From the NCBI RefSeq assembly GCF_964246085.1, contig NZ_CAXTPD010000033.1: a stretch of 44,302 nt of DNA. One strand, 5' to 3'. Every line of letters begins with the position of its first letter. The stretch's first letter is position 1. The notes under the pieces are model-generated. The model worked only from the letters and a program-made list of their open reading frames with translations. It had not been told where the DNA came from and did not search any database. The stretch comes from Brotaphodocola sp003480315 (lineage in GTDB: Bacteria; Bacillota; Clostridia; Lachnospirales; Lachnospiraceae). Of the stretch, positions 7,133-16,201 are shown one piece after another. Position numbers and translations under genes: made by a program.

Positions 7133-8395
7133 TTATTTCAGGGCTTCTTTATAAAACTCTACAAATTCGGTATAGCCCTCTTTGTTTAACTGCTCCTTCT
7201 GGAACTTCTTATTCTTGTTCATCATGGAAACAAGCACCTGGACACCGGCTTTGCGCTCGCCCATAGCCTGCTTCATGATCTGTCCGTAGCGTGCCGGATC
7301 CATGCCCTTCTCGATAAGATAAGCCTTCTTCGGAGCCGCATTTTCGATTTCGCCGCCCTGCTCCATAAGGATGGTAACGATACGCTCAAATCCGATGGAG
7401 AAGCCGCAGGCCGGAGTATCCTGACCGGTAAACTTGCCGATCATCTTGTCGTATCTTCCGCCGCCTGCAACGGAACCGCCAAAGCCTTCCATGGAAACCT
7501 CGAAGATGGTTCCGGTGTAGTAGGACATGCCGCGCACCAGAGTCGGGTCAAAGGCCAGCTTAAAGTCGGTCTCGGCCACCTCGGTTACGGTATCCATGAT
7601 GTTTGCCAGGTTCTCAGAAGTCTTTGCATCCAGTACACCGGCTAAGGTCTCGCCCAGACCACGGACTGCTACGGCGTCCTCGCCAAGGCCGGATAACAGT
7701 TCTGCATACTTTTCTACACTTTCCGCTGCGTAACCAAGCTCCAGAAGCTCTGCCTTTACACCATCCAGACCGATCTTGTCCATCTTATCCAGGGTAATGA
7801 ATACCTGGTCCAGGCCATCCTCCGGGAAGCCGCAGTAAAGAGCCATGCCCTTTAAAATGCCGCGGTCATTGATGCGGACGGTAAACGCGTTCTTCGGGCA
7901 GATTCTGCCAAGGGCAGTGGTGGTAGCCAGGATCAGTTCAATCTCTGCCATGTTGGTTGCGTCACCCAGGATGTCGATGTCACACTGGGTGAACTGACGG
8001 AAACGGCCGCGCTGCGGACGGTCCGCACGCCACACGCTGCCCATCTGCAGAGCCTTGAACGGACTCGGGAGCTGTGCTCCGTTATTGGAATAATAACGGG
8101 ACAGCGGCAGGGTCAGGTCATAGCGAAGTCCGCTGTCGGTTAAATCGTTCTCGGTTTCAGCGGTCTCGAGGTTTAATTTTTCTCCGCGCTTTAAGATCTT
8201 GAAGATCAGCTTCTCATTGTCTCCGCCCTGCTTGCTGGTCAGGTTTTCGATGTGCTCCACACACGGAGTCTCCACCTGGGTAAATCCGAAACTGCGGTAG
8301 GTTTCACGGATCTGGTTCATCACATATTCCCGCACCTGCATCTCTGCCGGCAGGATATCACGCATGCCGGTAACCGGCTTCTTTTTTAATGCCAT
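7133..8395 (-). CDS. hisS: Histidyl-tRNA synthetase
   Basis: A 420-residue class II synthetase for tRNA-His. Class motifs are recognisable: GMRDILPAEMQVREY at the N-terminus, motif 2 around GSVWRADRPQRGRFRQFTQC (residues ~110-130), and the histidine-specific loop LVRGMSYYTGTIFEV followed by motif 3 GFSIGFERIVTIL. A C-terminal anticodon-binding domain completes the normal length. A GGAG ribosome site precedes the ATG. A promoter lies at 8455-8483, so the gene is probably transcribed both from it and from upstream. No His-specific T-box leader is present in the 112-base gap, although such leaders occur before hisS in some Firmicutes. Confidence 0.96.
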   Translation of the reverse strand: MALKKKPVTGMRDILPAEMQVREYVMNQIRETYRSFGFTQVETPCVEHIENLTSKQGGDNEKLIFKILKRGEKLNLETAETENDLTDSGLRYDLTLPLSRYYSNNGAQLPSPFKALQMGSVWRADRPQRGRFRQFTQCDIDILGDATNMAEIELILATTTALGRICPKNAFTVRINDRGILKGMALYCGFPEDGLDQVFITLDKMDKIGLDGVKAELLELGYAAESVEKYAELLSGLGEDAVAVRGLGETLAGVLDAKTSENLANIMDTVTEVAETDFKLAFDPTLVRGMSYYTGTIFEVSMEGFGGSVAGGGRYDKMIGKFTGQDTPACGFSIGFERIVTILMEQGGEIENAAPKKAYLIEKGMDPARYGQIMKQAMGERKAGVQVLVSMMNKNKKFQKEQLNKEGYTEFVEFYKEALK

Positions 8396-8454
8396 ATTTA
8401 TTCTCCGTTTTCTATGTTTCTAAGTCTTCCTGAAAATCACATACTCGTTTACAA

Positions 8455-8483
8455 ATTATACTATTCTAAGGAACAAATTGCAA
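8455..8483 (-). promoter_or_regulatory. Promoter of hisS-aspS
   Basis: On the minus strand TTGCAA (8478-8483), a 17-base spacer and a perfect TATAAT (8455-8460) lie in the gap between hemZ and hisS. This gives hisS-aspS a transcription start of their own. Confidence 0.65.
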
Positions 8484-8507
8484 TCGTAAGCGTTCAACTT
8501 GTTACAG

Positions 8508-10019
8508 TTACTGCGCATCTGACAGCAATTTTTCTTTTCGCCCAATCATTTCCTCCACGCGGCTGATGTACTGCTCCACGTCTTTTACATTCTCACAGCG
8601 TTCGATGCGGTTCTCCTCAGCGAACAGGCGCTTGGTGGTGGTTCCTGCTCCGCAGCCGATAATGGTCTGCTGTTCCTCCATGATGAGCACGTTATAGATG
8701 CAGGCCTTTCCAGGTGCCGCATAGCCCACGTTCTCAAAATTGCCTGCCATATTTTTCTGGCGGTACAGATAGTACGGCTCCAGGCCCATCTCACGGGCGT
8801 AGCGGGCAGTCAGATCGATCATCTCCTGAGTATTCTCGATCTTTAAATCCTTATAAACTTCCTTCATGGTGTTTAAGCGTGCTGCGCGCTTAATGGCCAG
8901 GGAATGCACAGTGACGCTGTCCGGTGCCAGGGCCTTCACTGCCTCCATGGTGGCCTGTACATCTTCCAGAGTTTCCTCCGGCAGTCCGATGATGAGATCC
9001 ATATTGATGTTGTCAAAGCCAACCTCACGGGCAAGCTTGAAACGGTCCACCACATCCTCCACTGTGTGTCGGCGTCCGATGAGACGCAGAGTATCCTGCT
9101 TCATAGTCTGTGGGTTGATGGAAATACGGCCCACGCCATGTTTCTTAAGCACCTCCAGCTTCTCCCGGGTGATGCTGTCCGGACGTCCTGCTTCCACGGT
9201 AAACTCCTGAACGGCAGAGAAATCAAAGGTCCCATTTAGTTTTGTGATCAGCCTGTCCAGATCTTCCGGAGAAAGAGAAGTCGGGGTTCCTCCGCCAAAA
9301 TAAACGGTGTCCAGCGTGCAGCCCTTCTTCTTTTCTGCCACATAATCCAGTTCTTTGAACAGCGCATCCAGATACTCGTGAGTGCGGTCCTTCCACTTTC
9401 CGATCGGATAAGAGGTAAAGGAACAATACAGGCAGGTGGTCGGGCAGAACGGAATGCCCACATACAGGCTGTAGCCTTCCTTATAATCAATGGTCGAAAG
9501 CAGCTTGCGTTCTCTCTGGGCAATTTCGATGCTTAAGTGAATCTTCTCATCGCTGGTGAAATAGGTATCCTTCATGTGGCGGAAAATCTGCTCTTCCGTT
9601 TCGCCTTCCGCAAGCTTTGTCATGGCAATCTTGGTCGGACGAATGCCTGTTAAGGTTCCCCACGGGAGCTGCTTTCCCGTCTGCTGCATGAGAAGCACAT
9701 AGAGTCTGCGTTTAATCTTATTCTTTGTCTCAAAGCGATTTTCGTAATTTACTTTCAGAACACTGTTCTCCGCCGCCGCCTGAAATTCGGCCCGGATCTC
9801 CGGTTCCAGTTTCTCCATGGACAGCAGATGGAAGCAGGAGCTTCCGAAATATCCCAGACATAACGTAAACTCCGTACGATCTTCATTTACCGTTCCTTCC
9901 ACAAAAAAGTCCAGATTCTCCTGCATTTCATGCGCAAAGGTCTGTCCCGGGTAAAATGCCATCAGAAGCTCCCGGATATCCTGCTCGTAAGCGCTGTCAT
10001 TTAACAAAATTCCGATCAT
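8508..10019 (-). CDS. hemZ: Coproporphyrinogen dehydrogenase HemZ (radical SAM)
   Basis: A 503-residue radical SAM protein. The cluster motif GIPFCPTTCLYCSF (C-x3-C-x2-C) is near residue 190, after an N-terminal ~170-residue domain typical of HemZ. YFGGGTPTSL and the HemN-like INPQTMKQDTLRLIGRRHT follow. HemN/HemZ proteins carry out oxygen-independent oxidative decarboxylation of coproporphyrinogen III, but several relatives have other roles, so the exact reaction is a family-level assignment. Its ATG overlaps the stop of the metallo-beta-lactamase gene by four bases (ATGA), which shows tight coupling. Confidence 0.85.
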   Translation of the reverse strand: MIGILLNDSAYEQDIRELLMAFYPGQTFAHEMQENLDFFVEGTVNEDRTEFTLCLGYFGSSCFHLLSMEKLEPEIRAEFQAAAENSVLKVNYENRFETKNKIKRRLYVLLMQQTGKQLPWGTLTGIRPTKIAMTKLAEGETEEQIFRHMKDTYFTSDEKIHLSIEIAQRERKLLSTIDYKEGYSLYVGIPFCPTTCLYCSFTSYPIGKWKDRTHEYLDALFKELDYVAEKKKGCTLDTVYFGGGTPTSLSPEDLDRLITKLNGTFDFSAVQEFTVEAGRPDSITREKLEVLKKHGVGRISINPQTMKQDTLRLIGRRHTVEDVVDRFKLAREVGFDNINMDLIIGLPEETLEDVQATMEAVKALAPDSVTVHSLAIKRAARLNTMKEVYKDLKIENTQEMIDLTARYAREMGLEPYYLYRQKNMAGNFENVGYAAPGKACIYNVLIMEEQQTIIGCGAGTTTKRLFAEENRIERCENVKDVEQYISRVEEMIGRKEKLLSDAQ

Positions 10020-10678
10020 GCCTGCATGCCTCGCTTTCTCACATAAGCTGCCACCGGATTATACTGCTTCTCATAACCAATGGTAGTAGCATCACCATGT
10101 CCCGGATAGACCATGATATCATCCGGCAGCACCAGAAGCTTCTCTGCGATGGAATGAACAATGGCAGACATGCTTCCGGTCGGAAGATCCGTCCGTCCCA
10201 GAGACTCCGCAAACAGGGTATCTCCGCTGAACAGCACCTTCTCCTCCGGCAGGTAATAGCAGACAGAACCTGCTGTATGGCCCGGTGTAGCCATAACCTT
10301 CCACTCCCTGTTTAAGAAATGGAGTACATCTCCATCCCGCAGCAGATAATCTGCGCTGATGCCGGTCTGCTCTGTTCCCATGGTTCCGGAAAGATTCAGA
10401 AACGGGTCATTCAGCATCCGCTCATCGTCCATATGGACATAAACCTTGCATCCGTAAGCTTTGCGAATATCATCCGCAGCCAGCATATGATCAAAATGCG
10501 CATGAGTAAGAAGGACTGCCTCAGGTTTCACGCCAAATTCCCGGCATTTGTTCTTTAAGTAATCCGCATTGTCTGCCGGATCGATGATCACGGCTGTTTT
10601 TTCGCCCTCACGGAACACGAGGTAACAGTTTGTGCTGACACCGCCCAGCACATAGGTTTTAATTCGAAAATCACTCAT
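10016..10678 (-). CDS. MBL-fold metallohydrolase (glyoxalase II-like)
   Basis: A 220-residue metallo-beta-lactamase-fold hydrolase. The metal-binding signature THAHFDHMLAADDI is near residue 79 and further ligands lie in ATPGHTAGSVCYYLPE and VYPGHGDATTIGYE. It resembles the YcbL/glyoxalase II group, which hydrolyses thioesters such as hydroxyacylglutathione, but the physiological substrate in clostridia is unknown. It lies between relA (47 bases upstream) and hemZ (4-base overlap), an order common in clostridia. The ribosome site AAGGAG is well placed. Confidence 0.9.
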   Translation of the reverse strand: MSDFRIKTYVLGGVSTNCYLVFREGEKTAVIIDPADNADYLKNKCREFGVKPEAVLLTHAHFDHMLAADDIRKAYGCKVYVHMDDERMLNDPFLNLSGTMGTEQTGISADYLLRDGDVLHFLNREWKVMATPGHTAGSVCYYLPEEKVLFSGDTLFAESLGRTDLPTGSMSAIVHSIAEKLLVLPDDIMVYPGHGDATTIGYEKQYNPVAAYVRKRGMQA

Positions 10679-10709
10679 AATCTGCTCCTTTTCTATATCC
10701 GAAACACAG

Positions 10710-10736
10710 AAAAACTGCGGAACAACTATCCCGCAG
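10710..10736 (-). terminator. Hairpin terminator spanning the relA stop codon
   Basis: CTGCGG (10715-10720) and CCGCAG (10731-10736) pair around a 10-base loop. On the minus strand a run of five T follows (10710-10714). The relA stop codon (10726-10728) lies inside the loop, so a ribosome finishing relA would cover the stem. It may act as a partial terminator or attenuator before the downstream genes. Confidence 0.6.
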
Positions 10737-13011
10737 TCCTTTCTATATCGATCACGCCATCGATCTGTCTTAACTTGTCCGTCAGCCGGTTCAGTTCTTC
10801 GATTCCGTGAATGTCAAACGTCATAATGATCGTGGCCTTGCCCTGCTTGCTTGTGCGCACATTCATCGAGGTGATATCGATCTGGCGCTCCGTAAACACC
10901 TTGGAAATATCGACAAACATGCCGATGCGGTTATTGGCGTAAATCTGGATCTCCGTAGTGTAGCGCTCCTTGGTGCTGCTGTCATCCTCCGGCTGCTGCC
11001 ACTCAGCCTCAATGAGACGGGTGCGCTCCTCCGACGGAAGGTTGATGATATTCACACAGTCTGTCCGGTGAATGGATACGCCGCGGCCGCGGGTCACATA
11101 ACCCACGATCTCGTCGCCCGGCACCGGACTGCAGCAGCGTGAGAAGCGGACTGCCACATCGTGGATGCCCTTTACCATAATTCCGCCCTTGGTCTTCTTG
11201 CTGACCTCAGCTTTGTTTCCGGACATCTCGCTGAGACCATCCAGAATGTTGGTATCGGTAACCTCCTTGCGGGTCTTCTTCTCCCGTTCCTCGATCATCT
11301 TATTGATGACCTGGCCTTCTTTTAGGCCGCCATGGCCGATGGAAGCCAGAACAGAATCCCAGTCACGGAAGGCATAACGCTGCATGACCTTCTCCTGAAA
11401 CTCCGGCTTATTTAAATCGCCAAAATTGATGCCCTTGGTCTTACAGTAGCGGTCGATGAGATCCTTGCCGCGGACGATGTTATCTTCTTTTAATTCACTC
11501 TTAAACCACTGGTTGATCTTGTTCTTGGCCTGGGTACTCTTGACCAGAGCCAGCCAGTCACGGCTCGGGCCTTTGGAGTTCTGGGAAGTGATGACCTCAA
11601 TGCGGTCGCCATTCTGGACCACATACTCGATCGGCACCAGTTTGCCGTTCACCCTTGCTCCGACCATCTTGTTGCCCACCGCACTGTGGATGGAATACGC
11701 AAAATCAATGGTGGTAGAACCGCTCGGCAGTGTCTTGACATCTCCTGACGGAGTGAAGCAGTACACATTCTCGGAGAATAAATCCAGATCTCCCTTTACC
11801 ATGCTCAGGAACTCTTTGGAGTCACTGGTGTCCTTCTGCCATTCCAGGATCTGACGCAGCCAGGACAGCTTTGCAGCTTCATCGCCTGCAGCAACCTTGC
11901 CGCTTCCGCTCTCCTTATACTTCCAGTGCGCAGCAATACCGTATTCTGCGGTACGGTGCATCTCAAAGGTCCGGATCTGGATCTCAAACGGCTGGCCGTT
12001 GCTGCCGATCAGCGTGGTGTGCAGAGACTGGTACATATTCGGCTTCGGCATGGCAATATAGTCCTTGAACCGGCCCGGGATCGGCTTGTACAGCTCATGG
12101 ATAACACCCAGGGCAGCGTAACAGTCCTTTACCGTATCTACAATGATGCGCACTGCAAACAGATCATAAATCTGATCCAGCGTCTTGTGCTGGTTAACCA
12201 TTTTTCGGTAGATGCTGAAGAAATGCTTCACGCGTCCGTCAACCTTGGCCGCAATGCCGGCCTCCTTCATGTGGGTGGAAACCTCATCAACAATGCTCTT
12301 GACAAACTCCTCCCGGGCATCCTTACCAAGGGAAATCTTTTCCGCCAGGTCATAGTATACATCCGGCTGCAGATATTTTAAGGAGAGATCATCCAGTTCC
12401 ACCTTAATCTTGGAAATACCGAGACGATGGGCGATGGGTGCGTAGATCTCCATGGTCTCACGGGCTTTTTCTTTTTGCTTCTCCGGCTTCATGTACTGCA
12501 GCGTACGCATATTGTGCAGACGGTCGGCCAGCTTGATCAGGATGACACGGATATCTTTTGCCATGGCGAGGAACATCTTGCGCAGGTTCTCTGCCTGCAT
12601 CTCCACCTTGTCCTTGGACCAGGACAGCTGGGTCAGCTTCGTGACGCCGTCTACCAGGAGCGCTACCTCCGGACCAAACTCCTTAGAAAGCTCATCCAGC
12701 GTCATGACGGTGTCTTCCACGACATCATGAAGAATGCCTGCCGCAATGGTCTCCTTATCCATCTCAAGGTCTGCCAGAATGATGGCAACACAAAGAGGGT
12801 GAATGATATAGGGTTCACCTGATTTTCGTTTCTGATCCTTGTGTGCCTCATGGGCAACCTTGTACGCTTTCTCGATCAGGGAGATATCATCTGAAGGATG
12901 ATACTTCCGGATACTGCGGATCAGGTCCTTATACAATTCTTCCGGGCTGGTAAAATCTGCGGGATTCTCCAGCTCAATGTCCATTTTCTTCTCCGTCTGT
13001 TCATTCGCCAT
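10726..13011 (-). CDS. relA: Bifunctional (p)ppGpp synthetase/hydrolase
   Basis: About 761 residues with the long-RSH layout. An N-terminal HD hydrolase domain includes AAGILHDVVEDT (about residues 80-95). A synthetase domain contains GRFKDYIAMPKPNMYQSLHT. A TGS domain (YCFTPSGDVKTLPSGST), a zinc-finger/CC region (RFSRCCSPVPGD) and a C-terminal ACT domain (about 690-760) follow. The intact HD motif indicates both synthesis and hydrolysis of the stringent-response alarmone. I use the ATG at 13011, with AAGGTGG 8 bases upstream, rather than a GTG four codons earlier. A promoter lies at 13049-13077. Confidence 0.95.
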   Translation of the reverse strand: MANEQTEKKMDIELENPADFTSPEELYKDLIRSIRKYHPSDDISLIEKAYKVAHEAHKDQKRKSGEPYIIHPLCVAIILADLEMDKETIAAGILHDVVEDTVMTLDELSKEFGPEVALLVDGVTKLTQLSWSKDKVEMQAENLRKMFLAMAKDIRVILIKLADRLHNMRTLQYMKPEKQKEKARETMEIYAPIAHRLGISKIKVELDDLSLKYLQPDVYYDLAEKISLGKDAREEFVKSIVDEVSTHMKEAGIAAKVDGRVKHFFSIYRKMVNQHKTLDQIYDLFAVRIIVDTVKDCYAALGVIHELYKPIPGRFKDYIAMPKPNMYQSLHTTLIGSNGQPFEIQIRTFEMHRTAEYGIAAHWKYKESGSGKVAAGDEAAKLSWLRQILEWQKDTSDSKEFLSMVKGDLDLFSENVYCFTPSGDVKTLPSGSTTIDFAYSIHSAVGNKMVGARVNGKLVPIEYVVQNGDRIEVITSQNSKGPSRDWLALVKSTQAKNKINQWFKSELKEDNIVRGKDLIDRYCKTKGINFGDLNKPEFQEKVMQRYAFRDWDSVLASIGHGGLKEGQVINKMIEEREKKTRKEVTDTNILDGLSEMSGNKAEVSKKTKGGIMVKGIHDVAVRFSRCCSPVPGDEIVGYVTRGRGVSIHRTDCVNIINLPSEERTRLIEAEWQQPEDDSSTKERYTTEIQIYANNRIGMFVDISKVFTERQIDITSMNVRTSKQGKATIIMTFDIHGIEELNRLTDKLRQIDGVIDIERTAG

Positions 13012-13048
13012 AGAAAAAGCCACCTTTTTGAAGATAATATATTAACAC

Positions 13049-13077
13049 ATTATAAAATTTTTTGTCGGAAAATGCAA
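13049..13077 (-). promoter_or_regulatory. Promoter of relA
   Basis: On the minus strand a perfect TATAAT (13049-13054) lies 17 bases after TTGCAT (13072-13077, weak -35). It is in the 95-base gap between cobH and relA and about 38 bases ahead of the relA start. Confidence 0.55.
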
Positions 13078-13106
13078 GCATTACGTCCCGAAGGCTTCGT
13101 TTTAAG

Positions 13107-13763
13107 CTATTTGCCCGATTTCTGCGTCCTGGTGACCTGATACATCAGCGCATTGCACACAGCTGCCGCAATATTACTTCCGCCTTTTCTTCCGCGCGCC
13201 ACAATACATGGCACATCCGACTGACAGATGAGTTCCTTCGATTCTACCACATTTACAAAGCCCACCGGGGTCCCGATGATAAAATCCGGGTGGATCTCGC
13301 CCTTCTGCATCATCTCATACAAACGAATAAGGGCCGTCGGCGCGTTGCCGATGGCAAAAATAACCGGTCCGGCAAGCGTTGCCGCACGTTCCATACTGAC
13401 GATAGCTCTAGTCACGCCCCGTTCCTTCGCCTCCGCCGCCACATCCGGGTCGGCCATAAAGCAGCGGACCGCTCCGTTTAGCTGTTTGAGTGCCGCCTTG
13501 TTTACACCGGCCAGCGCCATGTTGGTATCCGTCACGATGGTAAAGCCCCTGCCGCTCTTCATCAGATTTACTGCCAGCTCCACCGCTCCATCAGAAAAAT
13601 AGAGATTGCTGGCATAATCAAAATCCGCCGCGGTATGGATACAACGCTTCACCACGGCCAGCTCACCCGGTGTCCAGTTTCCTTCCGGCATCTCAGCTTC
13701 GATGATGGCCATACTGCGGGCCTCAATTTCCTCCGGCCGAACCCACTGCATTGTTTCTATCAT
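13107..13763 (-). CDS. cobH: Precorrin-8X / cobalt-precorrin-8 methylmutase
   Basis: About 218 residues of the CobH/CbiC family, which moves the C-11 methyl group to C-12 to give hydrogenobyrinic or cobyrinic acid. The family stretch RCIHTAADFDYASNLYFS (about 40-57) contains the histidine thought to act in proton transfer. Conserved MNPTG-like and IGTPVGFVNVVESKE segments follow. The ATG at 13763 has AAAGGATAAC upstream, and a longer frame to 13847 lacks a ribosome site. It is the last of five cobalamin genes transcribed in order cobJ-cobT-cobM-cobQ-cobH, with a 99-base gap behind cobQ. Confidence 0.92.
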   Translation of the reverse strand: MIETMQWVRPEEIEARSMAIIEAEMPEGNWTPGELAVVKRCIHTAADFDYASNLYFSDGAVELAVNLMKSGRGFTIVTDTNMALAGVNKAALKQLNGAVRCFMADPDVAAEAKERGVTRAIVSMERAATLAGPVIFAIGNAPTALIRLYEMMQKGEIHPDFIIGTPVGFVNVVESKELICQSDVPCIVARGRKGGSNIAAAVCNALMYQVTRTQKSGK

Positions 13764-13862
13764 AATGTTATCCTTTCCATTTCTTTCCTGTTCAAACCTG
13801 GATGTTCTTTCAACATGCAGATTGTCCACATGCATTCCCGGCTTCATGCCAGGTTCCTGTCT

Positions 13863-15446
13863 TTAGGACTCGTACTCTTCCATAATCTTATAGACCGCCT
13901 CCATATCCAGCGACCGGCGCACTAGGTCTGCCAGCTTGTCATACTGGCTTTCCTTATATTCTTCCATATTTTGTGCCTTTGCAGTCAGGCTGATGCCTTT
14001 CTTTTCTGCCAGCCGGGTCAGAATCGCTCCGGTAAACTCCAGATTATCAAACAGGCCGTGGAGATAGCTTCCGAACACCAGGCCATCGGCCCGGACAAAA
14101 CCGTCCATGCGGCCGTCTGCAAGGCAGATAGCCGGGGTAACACTGTGATCTGCCCGGGAGGTATTTCCTGGCTGCTGTCCTGCACCCGCCTGCTGCGAGC
14201 CATTCAAGCCCGACCCTGCCTCAGCCGGAAACGTCTCTCCCATATGGATCTCATACCCCTTCACGCTCTGCCCGGTCACCTGGCCATAAACTCCAGCTGC
14301 TGCCATCACCATTCCTTCTGTCCGGGTTCTGGTTTTCTCTGCCGCAAAGATGGTCTCTGCCGCCAGAAGTCCCATGCCCCGCATGGTGCTGCCCGGTTCC
14401 CCTTCCACACCATGCGGATCAGAAAGCTGTTCACCAAGCATCTGATAACCGCCGCAGATTCCGATCACCGGAACTTTCTGTTCCTCCACCAGCCGCCAGA
14501 TCATGGCCTCCAGTCCGCTCTCCCGCAGCCATTTTAAGTCAGCCATGGTATTTTTCGTTCCCGGCAGAAGGATCAGATCCGGCCGTCCCAGATGTGCCGG
14601 CCGGTCCACATAGCGCAGGGAAACACCCTCGTAGTGTTCCAGTGCATTGAAATCCGTAAAATTGGAGATGTGCGGCAGATGGATCACTGCCACATCCAGG
14701 CCGTCCTGCACTTTGGTCCGAACCAGGCGGTCGGATAAACTGTCCTCATCATCCAGGTCGATCTGCTCCATGGAAATCACGCCCACCACCGGAATGTGAA
14801 GCCGTTCCTCGATCATGCGGAGTCCCGGATCCAGAATCTTTACATCACCACGGAATTTATTGATGACGAGACCCTTGATGCGGGCCCGCTCCTCCGGCTC
14901 CAGCAGACTGACCGTTCCATATAATGATGCAAACACACCGCCCCGGTCAATGTCTCCCACCAGAAGCACCGGTGCATTGGCAATCTTTGCCATCCCCATA
15001 TTCACGATGTCATTGTCCCGCAGATTGATCTCTGCCGGACTTCCGGCACCCTCCAGGACAATGGCATCAAACTGGCTTTCCAGCCGCTCGAACGCCTCCC
15101 GGACTGCCGGGATAAATTCCGTTTTGCGGCGGTAATAATCCATGGCTCTTAAATTTCCGAACACCTCGCCGTTTACGATCACCTGGCTTCCCATCTGGCT
15201 GGTCGGTTTTAACAGGATCGGGTTCATGTCTACCGTAGGCGCGATTCCAGCCGCCTCCGCCTGCATGGCCTGGGCCCGCCCGATTTCCAGTCCATCTTTG
15301 GTAATGTAAGAGTTCAGGGCCATATTCTGGGATTTAAACGGTGCCACAGAGTAACCATCCTGCCTTAAGATCCGGCACAGGGCCGCCGCCACGAAGCTCT
15401 TTCCGGAATTGGACATGGTGCCCTGGATCATGATCTTCTTTGCCAT
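13863..15446 (-). CDS. cobQ: Cobyric acid synthase
   Basis: A 527-residue amidotransferase that amidates four peripheral carboxylates of adenosyl-cobyrinic acid diamide using glutamine and ATP. The N-terminal dethiobiotin-synthetase-like domain starts with the P-loop GTMSNSGKSFVAAALC. The C-terminal glutamine amidotransferase domain has the nucleophile in GICGGYQMLGEQ (near residue 336) and the His in SYLHGLFDN. A Gly/Ala/Gln/Ser-rich loop of about 25 residues (around 415-440) is an insertion in an otherwise normal-length protein. The ribosome site GGGGG overlaps the cobM stop region 2 bases away. Confidence 0.94.
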   Translation of the reverse strand: MAKKIMIQGTMSNSGKSFVAAALCRILRQDGYSVAPFKSQNMALNSYITKDGLEIGRAQAMQAEAAGIAPTVDMNPILLKPTSQMGSQVIVNGEVFGNLRAMDYYRRKTEFIPAVREAFERLESQFDAIVLEGAGSPAEINLRDNDIVNMGMAKIANAPVLLVGDIDRGGVFASLYGTVSLLEPEERARIKGLVINKFRGDVKILDPGLRMIEERLHIPVVGVISMEQIDLDDEDSLSDRLVRTKVQDGLDVAVIHLPHISNFTDFNALEHYEGVSLRYVDRPAHLGRPDLILLPGTKNTMADLKWLRESGLEAMIWRLVEEQKVPVIGICGGYQMLGEQLSDPHGVEGEPGSTMRGMGLLAAETIFAAEKTRTRTEGMVMAAAGVYGQVTGQSVKGYEIHMGETFPAEAGSGLNGSQQAGAGQQPGNTSRADHSVTPAICLADGRMDGFVRADGLVFGSYLHGLFDNLEFTGAILTRLAEKKGISLTAKAQNMEEYKESQYDKLADLVRRSLDMEAVYKIMEEYES

Positions 15447-15448
15447 TT

Positions 15449-16201
15449 CTAAACCCCCTTGCGAAATTCCGTTGTAAAATGCGCATCGTACAGTCTGGAA
15501 AGTTCAAAGGTATCACCAAGGAACCTGCCTACGGTTACCAGTGCTGTCTTGCGGATGCCTGCTTCCTTTACCTTCTGCGCAATATCCGTCAGCGTTCCCT
15601 TGACGATTTTCTGATCCTCCCAGGATGCCTTATAAACCACAGCGGCCGGAGTATCTTCCGGATAACCACCGGCCTGCAGCCGTGTGCTTAATGTCTCAAT
15701 CTCACCTACACTTAAGAAAATTACCATGGTAGCCTGATGCGCTGCCAACGCTTCAATCTGTTCCCGCTCCGGCACAGCAGTCCGGCCTTCCATACGAGTC
15801 AGGATCACGGTCTGGCTGACTCCCGGCAGCGTGTACTCCCGCTTTAAGCTGGCTGCAGCCGCCAGGAAGGAACTGACTCCCGGCACGATCTCATAGGGAA
15901 TTCCCATTTTGTCCAGTTCCACCATCTGTTCCCGGTGGGCACCGTAAATAGACGGATCTCCGGTATGGACCCGGACAACCTTTTTCCCTGCCGCCACGCC
16001 GCGCTTCATCACATCCAGCACCTCTTCCAGATTCATGGTCGCGCTGTTGTAAATTTCAGCCTCCGGCTTTGCCCCGGAAAGCACCTGGGGGTTCACCAGG
16101 GAACCGGCATAAATGATGATGTCTGCCTCATCGATTAGACGTTTCCCCTTCACGGTGATCAGTTCCGGATCTCCCGGTCCGGCTCCGATAAAATAAATCA
16201 T
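15449..16201 (-). CDS. cobM: Precorrin-4 C11-methyltransferase
   Basis: A 250-residue SAM-dependent methyltransferase of the CobM/CbiF type. It opens with MIYFIGAGPGDPELITVKG and has the conserved VRVHTGDPSIYGAHREQ and YEIVPGVSSFLAAAASL segments of the uroporphyrin/corrin methylase fold. It methylates C-11 of (cobalt-)precorrin-4. Its ATG overlaps the cobT stop by four bases and sits behind GAGGAGGAACAGGT. Since cobJ and cobH homologues of the anaerobic route (CbiH, CbiC) look the same by sequence, the oxygen-independent pathway is assumed from the anaerobic context. Confidence 0.94.
   Translation of the reverse strand: MIYFIGAGPGDPELITVKGKRLIDEADIIIYAGSLVNPQVLSGAKPEAEIYNSATMNLEEVLDVMKRGVAAGKKVVRVHTGDPSIYGAHREQMVELDKMGIPYEIVPGVSSFLAAAASLKREYTLPGVSQTVILTRMEGRTAVPEREQIEALAAHQATMVIFLSVGEIETLSTRLQAGGYPEDTPAAVVYKASWEDQKIVKGTLTDIAQKVKEAGIRKTALVTVGRFLGDTFELSRLYDAHFTTEFRKGV

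Noticed and set aside
8396..8507. T-box leader for hisS-aspS
   Set aside because: The gap holds only a promoter; no T-box sequence or terminator is present.
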